From NCBI GenBank assembly GCA_019114715.1, contig DXEZ01000150.1, positions 1 to 23,354 on the forward strand: 23,354 bases of DNA, in the 5' to 3' direction. The notes beneath the pieces are model-generated. The model was not told the origin of the DNA. It worked only from the letters and a program-made list of their open reading frames with translations, and ran no database searches. Below, piece by piece: positions 7,100-14,310 of the stretch. Origin of the DNA: Candidatus Sphingobacterium stercoripullorum. GTDB lineage: Bacteria; Bacteroidota; Bacteroidia; Sphingobacteriales; Sphingobacteriaceae. A program made the position numbers and the translations under genes. Position 1 is the stretch's first letter; each line of letters opens with the position of its first letter.

Positions 7100-8560
7100 A
7101 TGAATTATTCAAAAATATATTTCACGCTTATATTAGGAGTCGTATTATTCATGTCCTCGTGTAAAGTTGGTGAAAAATACACGCAGCCTGAGCTTCCTTT
7201 GCCGGAAGAGTTCACTCAAGAGGTATTGACTAAGCAGCTTGACAGCATACCTTATGCAAGCATCTCATGGGAGGACTTTTTTCACGACACTACTCTAATT
7301 GCCTTAATTGACTCTGCATTAAAAAACAACCACGACATGCAAGTCGCTTTGAAGAATATAGATATCGCTCATAGGACGCTTAAGCAAAATCGCCTAGAGT
7401 ACCTGCCTTCTATAGACGGAAATGTGGCATCAGCACATCAGCAATATCGATCTGAAAATTATTATAGCAACCCTTCAAGCAACTGGTACGATCAAAAAGG
7501 AACAACCCCACCAAACTCGATGTATTTACAGCAATCACAGTTTTCTTCCGGGTTAGACTTCAGTTGGGAGCTCGATATCTGGGGTAAAATAGCAAACCAA
7601 AAAGACGAACTCACTGCCGAGTTCTTAAATACTCAAAATATAAAAAATGGTATTCAGACTCGTTTAATTGCGGATATTGCAAAAGGTTATTTTAACTTAA
7701 TGATGCTAGATGCGCAAATAGAAGTAGCTAAACGCAACGTTCAGCTTAGTGACAGCACCCTACACATGGTGAAACTCCAGTTTGAAGCGGGAGAAATCAC
7801 TGCCTTAGCGGTTGAACAAACAGAGTCACAACGCTTAGATGCGGCATCATTAGTTCCAGAGCTTGAAAAAGAGATTGCTGTTCAAGAGAATGCGCTACGA
7901 GTATTAACAGGTGAATTAGATCAAGATATTAGGCGATCAGATTACAATCAAAAACTGCTCTCTAATGAGCAAGCAATCAACTTAGGAGCACCAATAGACA
8001 TTGTCAGGAACAGGCCAGATATACGTGGGGCAGAGTTTACTCTAATCGCCGCTAACGCCCGAATGAATATCAAGCAATCCTTACGTTACCCTACTTTAAC
8101 ATTAGGAGGAGCTTTTGGAGTGAACTCTATGTTACCCAAAAATTGGTTTGAAATTCCGGGATCCTTATTTGGAAATATTACAGGGGGCCTCACAGCACCA
8201 ATATTCCAAAAAGGAAGACTTAAAGCAGCATACGATGTGGCAAAACTAGAGCGCGAAAAGGCTGAAATAGAACTACAGAAATCAGTTCTTCAAGCTGTCG
8301 CCGAAGTTTCCAATGCGGTCGTAGCCGTGGACAAAATAGACGAACAATTAGACTTTGCCAAAAAGAAAGTGGAAAACTCTAGATCGGCCGTAAATAGTGC
8401 ATTAATGCTTTTTAGAAGTGGTTATGCTACTTATTTAGAGGTGATTACTGCACAGAGTAATGCCTTGAAAAATGAATTAGCTCTTGTGGATGCACAACAG
8501 AAGCAGCTTTATGCTTATGTTAGTTTATATAAAGCCTTAGGTGGTGGCTGGCAAAAATAA
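7100..8560 (+). CDS. Outer-membrane efflux factor, TolC/NodT-type lipoprotein
   Basis: A 486-residue outer-membrane channel partner of the RND pump. The start is the ATG at 7100, four bases after the pump stop; an upstream TTG in the same frame at 7058 lies inside the pump gene and is unlikely. The protein begins with a lipoprotein signal whose lipobox is MSSC (acylated C21), followed by KVGEKYTQPELPLPEEF, the usual NodT-type opening. Two repeated helical halves are present, with the conserved LDFSWELDIWGKIA segment in the first and VRNRPDIRGAEFTLIAANARM in the second. It ends with the AVNSALMLFRSGYATYLEVITAQ helix. It is the last gene of the efflux operon. Confidence 0.95.
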   Translation: MNYSKIYFTLILGVVLFMSSCKVGEKYTQPELPLPEEFTQEVLTKQLDSIPYASISWEDFFHDTTLIALIDSALKNNHDMQVALKNIDIAHRTLKQNRLEYLPSIDGNVASAHQQYRSENYYSNPSSNWYDQKGTTPPNSMYLQQSQFSSGLDFSWELDIWGKIANQKDELTAEFLNTQNIKNGIQTRLIADIAKGYFNLMMLDAQIEVAKRNVQLSDSTLHMVKLQFEAGEITALAVEQTESQRLDAASLVPELEKEIAVQENALRVLTGELDQDIRRSDYNQKLLSNEQAINLGAPIDIVRNRPDIRGAEFTLIAANARMNIKQSLRYPTLTLGGAFGVNSMLPKNWFEIPGSLFGNITGGLTAPIFQKGRLKAAYDVAKLEREKAEIELQKSVLQAVAEVSNAVVAVDKIDEQLDFAKKKVENSRSAVNSALMLFRSGYATYLEVITAQSNALKNELALVDAQQKQLYAYVSLYKALGGGWQK

Positions 8561-8582
8561 TATAAAATAACAGCTGCGTATT

Positions 8583-8597
8583 AAAAGGATACCTTTT
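8583..8597. terminator. Weak hairpin after the efflux operon
   Basis: AAAAGG and CCTTTT around the loop ATA, ending in a short T-run, 22 bases after the outer-membrane factor stop. The stem is short and mostly A-T, so it is a possible terminator only. The rest of the 186-base convergent gap (8561-8746) holds no gene that I can see. Confidence 0.3.
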
Positions 8598-8746
8598 TAT
8601 ATAAACATCAATACTCTTATAGAATAGGACCTCTAAGCAGGCTAAAAAGATATACTATTAACAACTCTGCTGATGAGAGGATAAACCTTATTGAGGTAAG
8701 TTTAATTTAGTTTATGGAAAGGAGGTTGGGTATATTTTGATAAGCA

Positions 8747-9205
8747 TTATCCGATGCCTTCCTGCTCCCAATCAATAGGGCCTGCAGTCATTTTTTTCTT
8801 AATCTTTTTCTTTTTGGGTTTAAATTTCTCAATGAGATTGGTAAAGAAGCTTTTATTCATTCCCGAAATAGCTCCTTCAGAAAGGGTCATGACAATTAAT
8901 TTTTTAAGCCATCCTGCTCTTCTCAATAAGGTCCTGTTTAATAAGAAAGGAGTTCCCAAACGCAATGCCTTGGTGACCCAATCGTTTTTGGTTCCGCTAT
9001 GTGCATTGCTTCTAAACAACTCCTTGGCCATATCCACACCAGGAATAGACGAAAACACGGAATTAAATATACGTACAGGTTTCTCTATTTGATGTTTTAA
9101 CAAAAAATACTGATCTGACAAATAGTTTTCTTGTTCAGTCCGAAGGAGTTTAAGCCTCCTGATTTCCGCCTTGACTTCCTTAATGTTAGTTATATTCTGG
9201 TTCAT
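8747..9205 (-). CDS. Hypothetical coiled-coil protein of the YtxH/holin-like cluster
   Basis: A 152-residue protein of unknown function. Residues 1-45 are charged and helical (NIKEVKAEIRRLKLLRTEQENYLSDQYFLLKHQI), probably coiled coil. Residues 80-125 are amphipathic rather than clearly membrane-spanning, with GTPFLLNRTLLRRAGWL inside. Residues 128-138 form a strongly basic stretch (nine lysines in eleven residues) before the tail GPIDWEQEG. There is no signal peptide. It overlaps the 3' end of the holin-like gene by 20 bases, implying translational coupling, and is the last gene of the cluster. I recall proteins of this type downstream of YtxH and holin-like genes in many Bacteroidota, where they are annotated only as hypothetical. 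Confidence 0.75.
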   Translation of the reverse strand: MNQNITNIKEVKAEIRRLKLLRTEQENYLSDQYFLLKHQIEKPVRIFNSVFSSIPGVDMAKELFRSNAHSGTKNDWVTKALRLGTPFLLNRTLLRRAGWLKKLIVMTLSEGAISGMNKSFFTNLIEKFKPKKKKIKKKMTAGPIDWEQEGIG

Positions 9206-9635
9206 TTATTTCTGAATTAATGTTCCCCTTAAAATCGGTGGTATTATTTACTGGTTGTGGGTTTCCTTTTTCCTCCTCCTCATCATCGTCTTCATCGTCT
9301 TCGAATATTATCTTAATGACTCTATTAACAAAAAGCGCCTTAATTGGCTTTCTCAGTGCTACAACAAGGAAAAACAATCCGATAAAAATCACTCCTATCA
9401 GTAAGAATCCTAAAGCATAACTTCCTAGCAAGTTTCCAAAATAGAATCCCAAAGCCATGCTAAGATAAAAAGCAATAAATAGCATAAGCATCACTTTAAT
9501 TGATTGAATTATTAACCGTCCAATAATTCCTGAGGCTTTAGCTATGGCTTGCAGCTTTAAAATCTCAGCTTGCGTTTTAATATATTCTTTGCCTTTTTGG
9601 AAAGACCCAGAAAATGAAAATTTTCGATTCGCCAT
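9186..9635 (-). CDS. Phage-holin-like / DUF1469 membrane protein
   Basis: A 149-residue membrane protein resembling the holin-X or DUF1469 families of chromosomal, non-phage proteins. Residues 1-38 are a soluble amphipathic helix (GKEYIKTQAEILKLQAIAKAS). Two spans follow at about 43-65 and 72-94, joined by a short loop (GNLLGS), then RKPIKALFVNRVIKIIFE and an acidic low-complexity tail (about residues 112-122, eleven D/E in a row). The GAT/GAA repeats coding that tail explain a serine-rich open frame on the other strand. It is the middle gene of the cluster, separated from ytxH by a spacer with a strong hairpin. Function is unknown; a role in envelope stress is only inferred from YtxH linkage. 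Confidence 0.8.
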   Translation of the reverse strand: MANRKFSFSGSFQKGKEYIKTQAEILKLQAIAKASGIIGRLIIQSIKVMLMLFIAFYLSMALGFYFGNLLGSYALGFLLIGVIFIGLFFLVVALRKPIKALFVNRVIKIIFEDDEDDDEEEEKGNPQPVNNTTDFKGNINSEINEPEYN

Positions 9636-9661
9636 ATGTTAAATATTGATTTGTAGCAAAA

Positions 9662-9693
9662 CTTCCTATCAATACCCAGTGATAAATAGGAAG
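9662..9693 (-). other. Hairpin between the ytxH and holin-like genes
   Basis: On the minus strand CTTCCTAT and ATAGGAAG are perfect 8-base arms, with an inner TATCA/TGATA able to extend the structure, followed by TTTTG. It lies 17 bases after the YtxH stop. It could be a partial terminator or a processing site that makes ytxH more abundant than the downstream genes. The short T-run argues for incomplete termination. Confidence 0.5.
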
Positions 9694-9709
9694 CTTTCCC
9701 TTAAAATGA

Positions 9710-9982
9710 TTAAGCGTGCTCTATGATTTCATCTTCATCTATTGCATACTCAATTTCTTGCGACTTCGCCTTTAACGTGCTAACAACACGCTCTCTTAAA
9801 TCATTTAGTTGTTCATATTGCTCCTCAAATCTTTCTTTTAAAATATCTCCTAAATCTGAGATCGAGTCGCCCAATTTGTCTCTAGTTTCAGAGCCTTTTT
9901 CTGGAGCAAATAAAATTCCTAATACTGTACCTGCGGCTAACCCAGCTAGCATTGCAGCTACGACTTTTCCATTACTATTCAT
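9710..9982 (-). CDS. YtxH domain-containing protein
   Basis: A 90-residue small membrane-anchored protein. Residues 6-26 (KVVAAMLAGLAAGTVLGILFA) form a glycine- and alanine-rich span, followed directly by the YtxH hallmark APEKGSETRDKLGDS and a long charged helix to about residue 75 (FEEQYEQLNDLRERVVSTLKAK). The family is named for Bacillus YtxH, which is induced by general stress; its biochemical function is unknown. It is the first gene of a three-gene minus-strand cluster with the holin-like and coiled-coil genes. No clear TAnnTTTG box lies directly upstream. Confidence 0.9.
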   Translation of the reverse strand: MNSNGKVVAAMLAGLAAGTVLGILFAPEKGSETRDKLGDSISDLGDILKERFEEQYEQLNDLRERVVSTLKAKSQEIEYAIDEDEIIEHA

Positions 9983-10256
9983 CCGTTTATTACTTTGTCT
10001 TATTACTAATTATATAACCATTAAACTTGCAAATCGTTTTGTTTATTTTAAGATTTTAAAGAGCAAGCTTCGGTACAATATACAAAATCCATCTATTAAT
10101 AGAAAGCAAAAACTAGTCCAAACAAGCGCAGAATGTTTTATATTGAAATGAGTGATTACACAGAAAAGTCAATTAAATTACACATCGTTTTTATGGATAT
10201 GCCTAAAACCTAAGTGTCCGAGCGTGAGTACACTTCCAAGAAGTAAAACCTAATCT
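9983..10256. other. Non-coding spacer with a hairpin and a 10-base direct repeat
   Basis: No credible gene is seen in this AT-rich spacer. TAAAACCTAA occurs twice on the plus strand, at 10204-10213 and 10244-10253. Between them AAGTGT (10212-10217) and ACACTT (10230-10235) can pair around a 12-base loop. On the minus strand this hairpin lies about 20 bases after the microprotein stop and is followed by a short T-run (AGGTTTT), so a weak terminator for that gene is possible. The remainder presumably contains the ytxH promoter, which I could not place. Confidence 0.4.
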
Positions 10257-10391
10257 TCAATTAAAACATCCAACCATTTTAGGTTGAAATTTCTTTGTCA
10301 TGCAGACAATAGAGTAGCCTATTAAAGGAAAAAATATTACCAGAACAAACGGTAATAAAGTGTAGTAGAAGATGGATATATGTACGCTCAT
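10257..10391 (-). CDS. Predicted 44-residue single-span membrane microprotein
   Basis: The minus strand from the ATG at 10391 reads 44 codons to TGA. The protein starts MSVHISIFYYTLLPFVLVIF, so residues 9-30 form one convincing hydrophobic span, and a basic end follows (TKKFQPK). That charge pattern predicts the C-terminus in the cytoplasm. The start is supported by a perfect TAnnTTTG box 14 bases upstream. Such small membrane proteins are often subunits or regulators of larger complexes, but I do not recognise this one. It lies 61 bases downstream of the rhomboid stop codon, in the same orientation. It is short enough to be a chance frame; the span and the promoter are the arguments for it. 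Confidence 0.5.
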   Translation of the reverse strand: MSVHISIFYYTLLPFVLVIFFPLIGYSIVCMTKKFQPKMVGCFN

Positions 10392-10405
10392 TTGTTGTAT
10401 TTAAA

Positions 10406-10413
10406 CAAAATTA
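10406..10413 (-). promoter_or_regulatory. -7 element upstream of the microprotein gene
   Basis: TAATTTTG on the minus strand fits TAnnTTTG exactly and would give a leader of roughly ten bases. No TTG is found at 19-21 bases; the nearest is 26 bases upstream. The 11-base palindrome GCGTTAAACGC (10430-10440) lies in the spacer where a -33 element or regulator site would be expected. Confidence 0.4.
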
Positions 10414-10452
10414 CCCCTACTACTTAGATGCGTTAAACGCAATCCCAAGCCT

Positions 10453-11082
10453 TTAAAAGAACTGTGAAATGCAATGTTGAATTACCCAAGGATAAAATAC
10501 TATAGTCAAAATTAAACCAGATAAGGCCCCGAAAAAGTGGGCATCGTGATTGATTCCATCTCTTGAATTTTTTGCGGCCCAAATACAATAAAAGAGAAAC
10601 AGAAATGCAAAAAGATAGGCTGGTATTGGGATGATCATAAATAACCCGAGCATCATCTTTGGATCAAAGAGAATATAACTAAATAGCACGGCACATATTG
10701 CGCCAGACGCTCCTAAGCTATAATATCCGGGGTTATCTTTTTGCTGTTTAACTGTAGGCAAGCTACTCAAGATTAAACTACCTAAATATATTAATGCAAA
10801 GTATAAATGTCCTAGACTACCACTCTGCGATACCAATAGCCTTTCTAGACCAAAAGCAAAGTAATAAAAGGTAATCATGTTGAACAATAGGTGCATCCAA
10901 TCTCTATGGATAAAGCCGCTACTGACTAACAAATAAGCTTTCTTTTTATCTCGATTAAGGCCGTAAGGATGGAGCATATACCGGTATAAAAACTCCGGAT
11001 GAGAAAATCCATAAAAACTCATTGCCAATGTAATCACAAAAATAATTGAAGCTACAGGCAAATGGATAAGATATTGCAACAT
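10453..11082 (-). CDS. Rhomboid-family intramembrane serine protease
   Basis: A 209-residue polytopic membrane protease that cuts transmembrane segments of other proteins within the bilayer. The catalytic serine is S126 in GASGAICA and the catalytic histidine is H182 in DAHFFGALSG. The helix with H64 and N68 (HLLFN) matches the oxyanion-forming H150/N154 pair of E. coli GlpG. About six spans are expected, with the L1-loop region around residues 38-60. The ATG at 11082 is chosen; a TTG at 11109 would overlap the LUD gene. With this start the gap to the LUD gene is 10 bases, so it is probably the last gene of the rsfS-ftsH-LUD operon. Substrates are unknown. Confidence 0.9.
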   Translation of the reverse strand: MLQYLIHLPVASIIFVITLAMSFYGFSHPEFLYRYMLHPYGLNRDKKKAYLLVSSGFIHRDWMHLLFNMITFYYFAFGLERLLVSQSGSLGHLYFALIYLGSLILSSLPTVKQQKDNPGYYSLGASGAICAVLFSYILFDPKMMLGLFMIIPIPAYLFAFLFLFYCIWAAKNSRDGINHDAHFFGALSGLILTIVFYPWVIQHCISQFF

Positions 11083-11092
11083 ATTTTTCAGA

Positions 11093-11743
11093 TTAAAATC
11101 GATCTTCAAGCATTAGGACATAAAGTTCTTTAGGGCCATGTGCTCCTAGAACCAGTCTTTTTTCTATATCAGCGGTTCGGCTAGGTCCAGTTATAACGCT
11201 CATCATCGATGGCAAGGGATTGTATTTACTCTTCATTCCTTCTAGAGCGTGCTTTACGTCCATCACCAATTGTGATGATCTGGCAACTACGATATGAACA
11301 GGCGGAAATATAGACAACTCTCTGCCGCTACTATTTGCGCTACTAATTAAAATACTCCCATGGCGCGCAATCAAATAATCGCAAGTGGTTATTCCACAAG
11401 AGAGCTCTTTAACTTTGCTTTTATCCTTAATATATGGGAATGAATATATATCTAAGAGTTCAATGATTTCATCTTCCCACACACCAATATTTTCTAGGCC
11501 AATGCGTTCAACTAATAAAACAAGATTTTCAATGAGTGAAATCTCACCATCGCAATAAACAAAATTCCCTTTTGCATCTATTAACTGTTGAGCAAAGGTG
11601 ATGTCCAAAGAATCTTTAGCGTCCTCAAAAAGAGCATCTTCTTCAAAATCGGGGTACGGATTATCCTTCTTTTGAAGAAGAGCCGATCGAAGGCTTTTCA
11701 ACATCCTTTCTTTGGGTGTCACATTGCGAATATTCGTACGCAT
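11093..11743 (-). CDS. LUD-domain protein, LutC/YkgG-like
   Basis: A 216-residue protein of the LUD (lactate utilisation) superfamily. Visible hallmarks are GITTCDYLIARHGS (residues 117-130), the GRELSIFPPVHIVVA strand, GPSRTADIE (186-194) and LVLGAHGPKELYVL near the end. LutC acts with LutA and LutB in L-lactate oxidation, but neither partner is present here. The gene instead follows ftsH with only two bases between stop and start. I recall this ftsH-LUD pairing as common in Bacteroidota, where the protein's role is not established, so the name LutC should not be taken as function. Start ATG at 11743 is unambiguous from the spacing. Confidence 0.88.
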   Translation of the reverse strand: MRTNIRNVTPKERMLKSLRSALLQKKDNPYPDFEEDALFEDAKDSLDITFAQQLIDAKGNFVYCDGEISLIENLVLLVERIGLENIGVWEDEIIELLDIYSFPYIKDKSKVKELSCGITTCDYLIARHGSILISSANSSGRELSIFPPVHIVVARSSQLVMDVKHALEGMKSKYNPLPSMMSVITGPSRTADIEKRLVLGAHGPKELYVLMLEDRF

Positions 11744-11745
11744 CC

Positions 11746-13833
11746 CTATTCAGTTTTAGATGAGCTCTCGTCTGATTTGGGTTTAATGTCTTCTTGCCTT
11801 TTTTCCAAACCATTGCTGTCTTCTTTAATTGAAGGCAGATCTTTATCTAAATCTGTTTGAGGTACACCGTGCACAAACTCGTCATAGGTAGTTTTATTTT
11901 CAAATGGTCTTTTCCCGAGAATTTCTTCAAGATCCGATTGGAAAAGTATCTCTTTTTCTAAAAGCTTTTCAGCAATCTTAATCAACCCATCTTTTTTCTC
12001 CAACAATAACTGCTTTGCTCTTTCATAGACATCGGAAATTAAGTCCCTAACCTCCTCATCAATCATTTCAGCAGTCCGCTCAGAATAAGGTCTCTGAAAC
12101 TGTGCATCACCACCATCACTTCTAAAAGAAACATTTCCAATCCTATGATTCATACCGTAAATGGTAGTCATCGCATAACTCAGCTTGGTAACACGCTCTA
12201 AGTCATTTTGAGCACCGGTGCTGATACGACCAAAAATTATATCCTCGGCAGCTCTTCCCCCTAAGGTCATGCACATGCCGTCTAAAAGCTGCTCAGTGGT
12301 ATACAGAAACTGTTCCCTAGGAAGATATTGTGCATACCCTAAAGCGGCCACTCCACGAGGGACTATTGACACTTTAACTAATGGGTCTGCATGTTCCAAA
12401 AACCATCCAGCAATAGCGTGCCCTGCTTCGTGGTAAGCAACAATGTTTTTCTCCTCAGGTGAGATAATCTTATTTTTCTTCTCAAGACCACCGATGACTC
12501 TATCGATAGCGTCTTGGAAGTCTTGCATATCAACAGCTGGCTTGTTTCTTCGTGCAGCAATCAAGGCTGCTTCGTTACAAACGTTAGCTATCTCTGCACC
12601 AGCAAACCCAGGGGTTTGTGCAGAAAGCTTTTTAGCATCGACATCCTCTCCTAACTTTAATGGACCCAGGTGAACTTTAAAAATTTGCTCCCTCCCTAAA
12701 AGGTCTGGTTTATCAATAGAAATCTGTCTATCAAAACGACCTGGGCGCAGTAAAGCAGAATCTAATACATCTAAGCGGTTAGTTGCAGCTAAAATAATTA
12801 CACCTACATCGGTTCCAAAACCGTCCATTTCGACTAATAAAGCATTTAGAGTGTTTTCTCTTTCATCATTACCTCCCATGATCGAGTTTTTCCCTCTAGC
12901 CCTACCAATAGCATCTATCTCATCGATAAAAATTATACAAGGCGCTTTTTCCTTTGCTTGCTTAAACAAGTCTCTAACCCTGGATGCACCAACCCCGACG
13001 AACATCTCCACAAAATCAGATCCTGACAGGGAGAAGAACGGAACTTTAGCCTCACCAGCTACAGCTTTAGCAAGCAATGTTTTTCCAGTTCCTGGAGGGC
13101 CTACTAATAAAGCTCCTTTAGGAATCTTACCTCCTAAGTCTGTATATTTCTTGGGTTTCTTTAAAAAGTCAACAATCTCCATCACTTCCTCCTTGGCTTC
13201 TTCTAAACCTGCCACATCGTCAAAGGTGATGCTGATTTGCGACTCTTTGTCAAATAATTGAGCTTTGGATTTACCGATATTGAATAGCGCTCCACCACCA
13301 GCTCCACCACCTCCACTCATTCGGCGCATTAAAAACATCCAAATGGCAACGAGTATCAATAAAGGGAGCATAAATGAAACAAACCAACCGGTCCATGGAC
13401 TCGAGCGATCTTCATACTCTAAATCTACAAGAGGTTCATTTTCGCTCCTTTCTTGTTGTATTTCACTCAACCTCTGCTCTAATATTTCTGCTGTAGGAAC
13501 AGTGAACTTGTATTGTGGTCCCAAAACTGGACCTTTGAAAAAGGTTAAAGACTCATTAGGTCTAACCTCATCGTATTTTTCTTGTGAAAGCTTATCCTTT
13601 TGTATAAAGACTTCCACCTCGTATAAGTCATTCTTTTTATAGGCGACTAGCTTTTCTACATCACCAGCCAATAACATCTTATTTTCAAACTCAGTAAATG
13701 TTGTTTTTTTAGTGGTATCGCTACCAAAGATGTATTGTAAACCCAGAAAAGCCAAAAACATTGCAGCCCAAAGCCACATTAAATTAAATTTTGGTGGCAT
13801 CGGACTAATTTTTTTATTAGGAATCCTCTTCAT
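11746..13833 (-). CDS. ftsH: ATP-dependent zinc metalloprotease FtsH
   Basis: A 695-residue membrane-bound AAA protease that degrades misfolded and regulatory membrane proteins as a hexamer. Span 1 is at about 19-37 and span 2 at about 149-169, with a periplasmic domain between. The glycine-rich linker GGGGAGGGALF precedes the AAA domain. Walker A GPPGTGKT is at 245-252, the pore motif FVG at 278-280, Walker B IIFIDEID at 300-307, and the SRH arginines lie in LLRPGRFDR. The zinc motif is HEAGH at 468-472, with third ligand D544 in GAQNDLERV. The charged tail after residue 655 is variable and typical of the phylum. It is flanked by rsfS (48-base gap) and the LUD gene, in one apparent operon. 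Confidence 0.98.
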   Translation of the reverse strand: MKRIPNKKISPMPPKFNLMWLWAAMFLAFLGLQYIFGSDTTKKTTFTEFENKMLLAGDVEKLVAYKKNDLYEVEVFIQKDKLSQEKYDEVRPNESLTFFKGPVLGPQYKFTVPTAEILEQRLSEIQQERSENEPLVDLEYEDRSSPWTGWFVSFMLPLLILVAIWMFLMRRMSGGGGAGGGALFNIGKSKAQLFDKESQISITFDDVAGLEEAKEEVMEIVDFLKKPKKYTDLGGKIPKGALLVGPPGTGKTLLAKAVAGEAKVPFFSLSGSDFVEMFVGVGASRVRDLFKQAKEKAPCIIFIDEIDAIGRARGKNSIMGGNDERENTLNALLVEMDGFGTDVGVIILAATNRLDVLDSALLRPGRFDRQISIDKPDLLGREQIFKVHLGPLKLGEDVDAKKLSAQTPGFAGAEIANVCNEAALIAARRNKPAVDMQDFQDAIDRVIGGLEKKNKIISPEEKNIVAYHEAGHAIAGWFLEHADPLVKVSIVPRGVAALGYAQYLPREQFLYTTEQLLDGMCMTLGGRAAEDIIFGRISTGAQNDLERVTKLSYAMTTIYGMNHRIGNVSFRSDGGDAQFQRPYSERTAEMIDEEVRDLISDVYERAKQLLLEKKDGLIKIAEKLLEKEILFQSDLEEILGKRPFENKTTYDEFVHGVPQTDLDKDLPSIKEDSNGLEKRQEDIKPKSDESSSKTE

Positions 13834-13881
13834 CGCTTTGTTTAACCTTTTATTTTTTCTTTTACTTAAAATTCTTACACA

Positions 13882-14256
13882 CTAGGCACTTTTAATATCT
13901 ATCAGCTCTGCATCAGCCCATAGATCTTCAATACCATAATAATCTCTTTTTTCTGCAATAAAAATATGTACTACGACGTCCACATAATCGAGTACCACCC
14001 ACTCGCCTTGAGTAAGGCCTTCTTTCCTCCAGGACTCCTGAGAAAAGGCTTTAAATACCTCTTCTTCCACACTTTTCGCTATTGCATCCACCTGCAGAGG
14101 TGAATTTGCATGGCATACAACAAAAAAATCTGAAACAGAACTTCCAATATTCCTGAGGTCAAGTAGTGTGATATCGTGCGCTTTTTTCTCTTGCATTCCA
14201 TGAACCACTACTTGTGCTAATTTTTCTACTAAAGTTGTTTTTTCTTTTTTAATCAT
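13882..14256 (-). CDS. rsfS: Ribosome silencing factor RsfS
   Basis: A 124-residue RsfS/Iojap protein that binds L14 of the 50S subunit and blocks subunit joining under nutrient limitation. Signature segments are SDFFVVCHANS, GEWVVLDYVDVVVHIF and YYGIEDLWADAELI. The ATG at 14256 gives a normal N-terminus (MIKKEKTTLVEKLAQ); an upstream TTG at 14292 would add 12 residues without family support. It is the first gene of the minus-strand rsfS-ftsH-LUD-rhomboid group and is divergent from birA, 54 bases between start codons. The order birA, rsfS, ftsH is familiar from Bacteroidota genomes. Confidence 0.95.
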   Translation of the reverse strand: MIKKEKTTLVEKLAQVVVHGMQEKKAHDITLLDLRNIGSSVSDFFVVCHANSPLQVDAIAKSVEEEVFKAFSQESWRKEGLTQGEWVVLDYVDVVVHIFIAEKRDYYGIEDLWADAELIDIKSA

Positions 14257-14310
14257 TAAAAACGATAATAGTTTTAATTTTGTACTTGACAAATATTAAA
14301 ATATATACAG

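Noticed and set aside
8668..8680. CTGATGAG, the core box of hammerhead ribozymes
   Set aside because: No GAAA box and no flanking stems in the required order could be found; an isolated eight-base match is expected by chance.
8715..8740. GGAAAGGAGG, a perfect Shine-Dalgarno sequence after the efflux operon
   Set aside because: No plus-strand frame of useful length follows; the next frame is antisense to the coiled-coil gene. Bacteroidota rarely use such sites.
9220..9420. Serine-repeat frame opposite the holin-like gene
   Set aside because: It is the reverse complement of the GAT/GAA repeats that encode the acidic tail of that protein.
9186..9635. Prophage holin as a sign of a mobile element
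   Set aside because: No lysin, tail, integrase or attachment site is nearby; this DUF1469-like family is chromosomal and commonly linked to YtxH.
10133..10213. 26-codon plus-strand frame starting MFYIEMSDYTEK
   Set aside because: Too short, no promoter box, no hydrophobic span and no other support.
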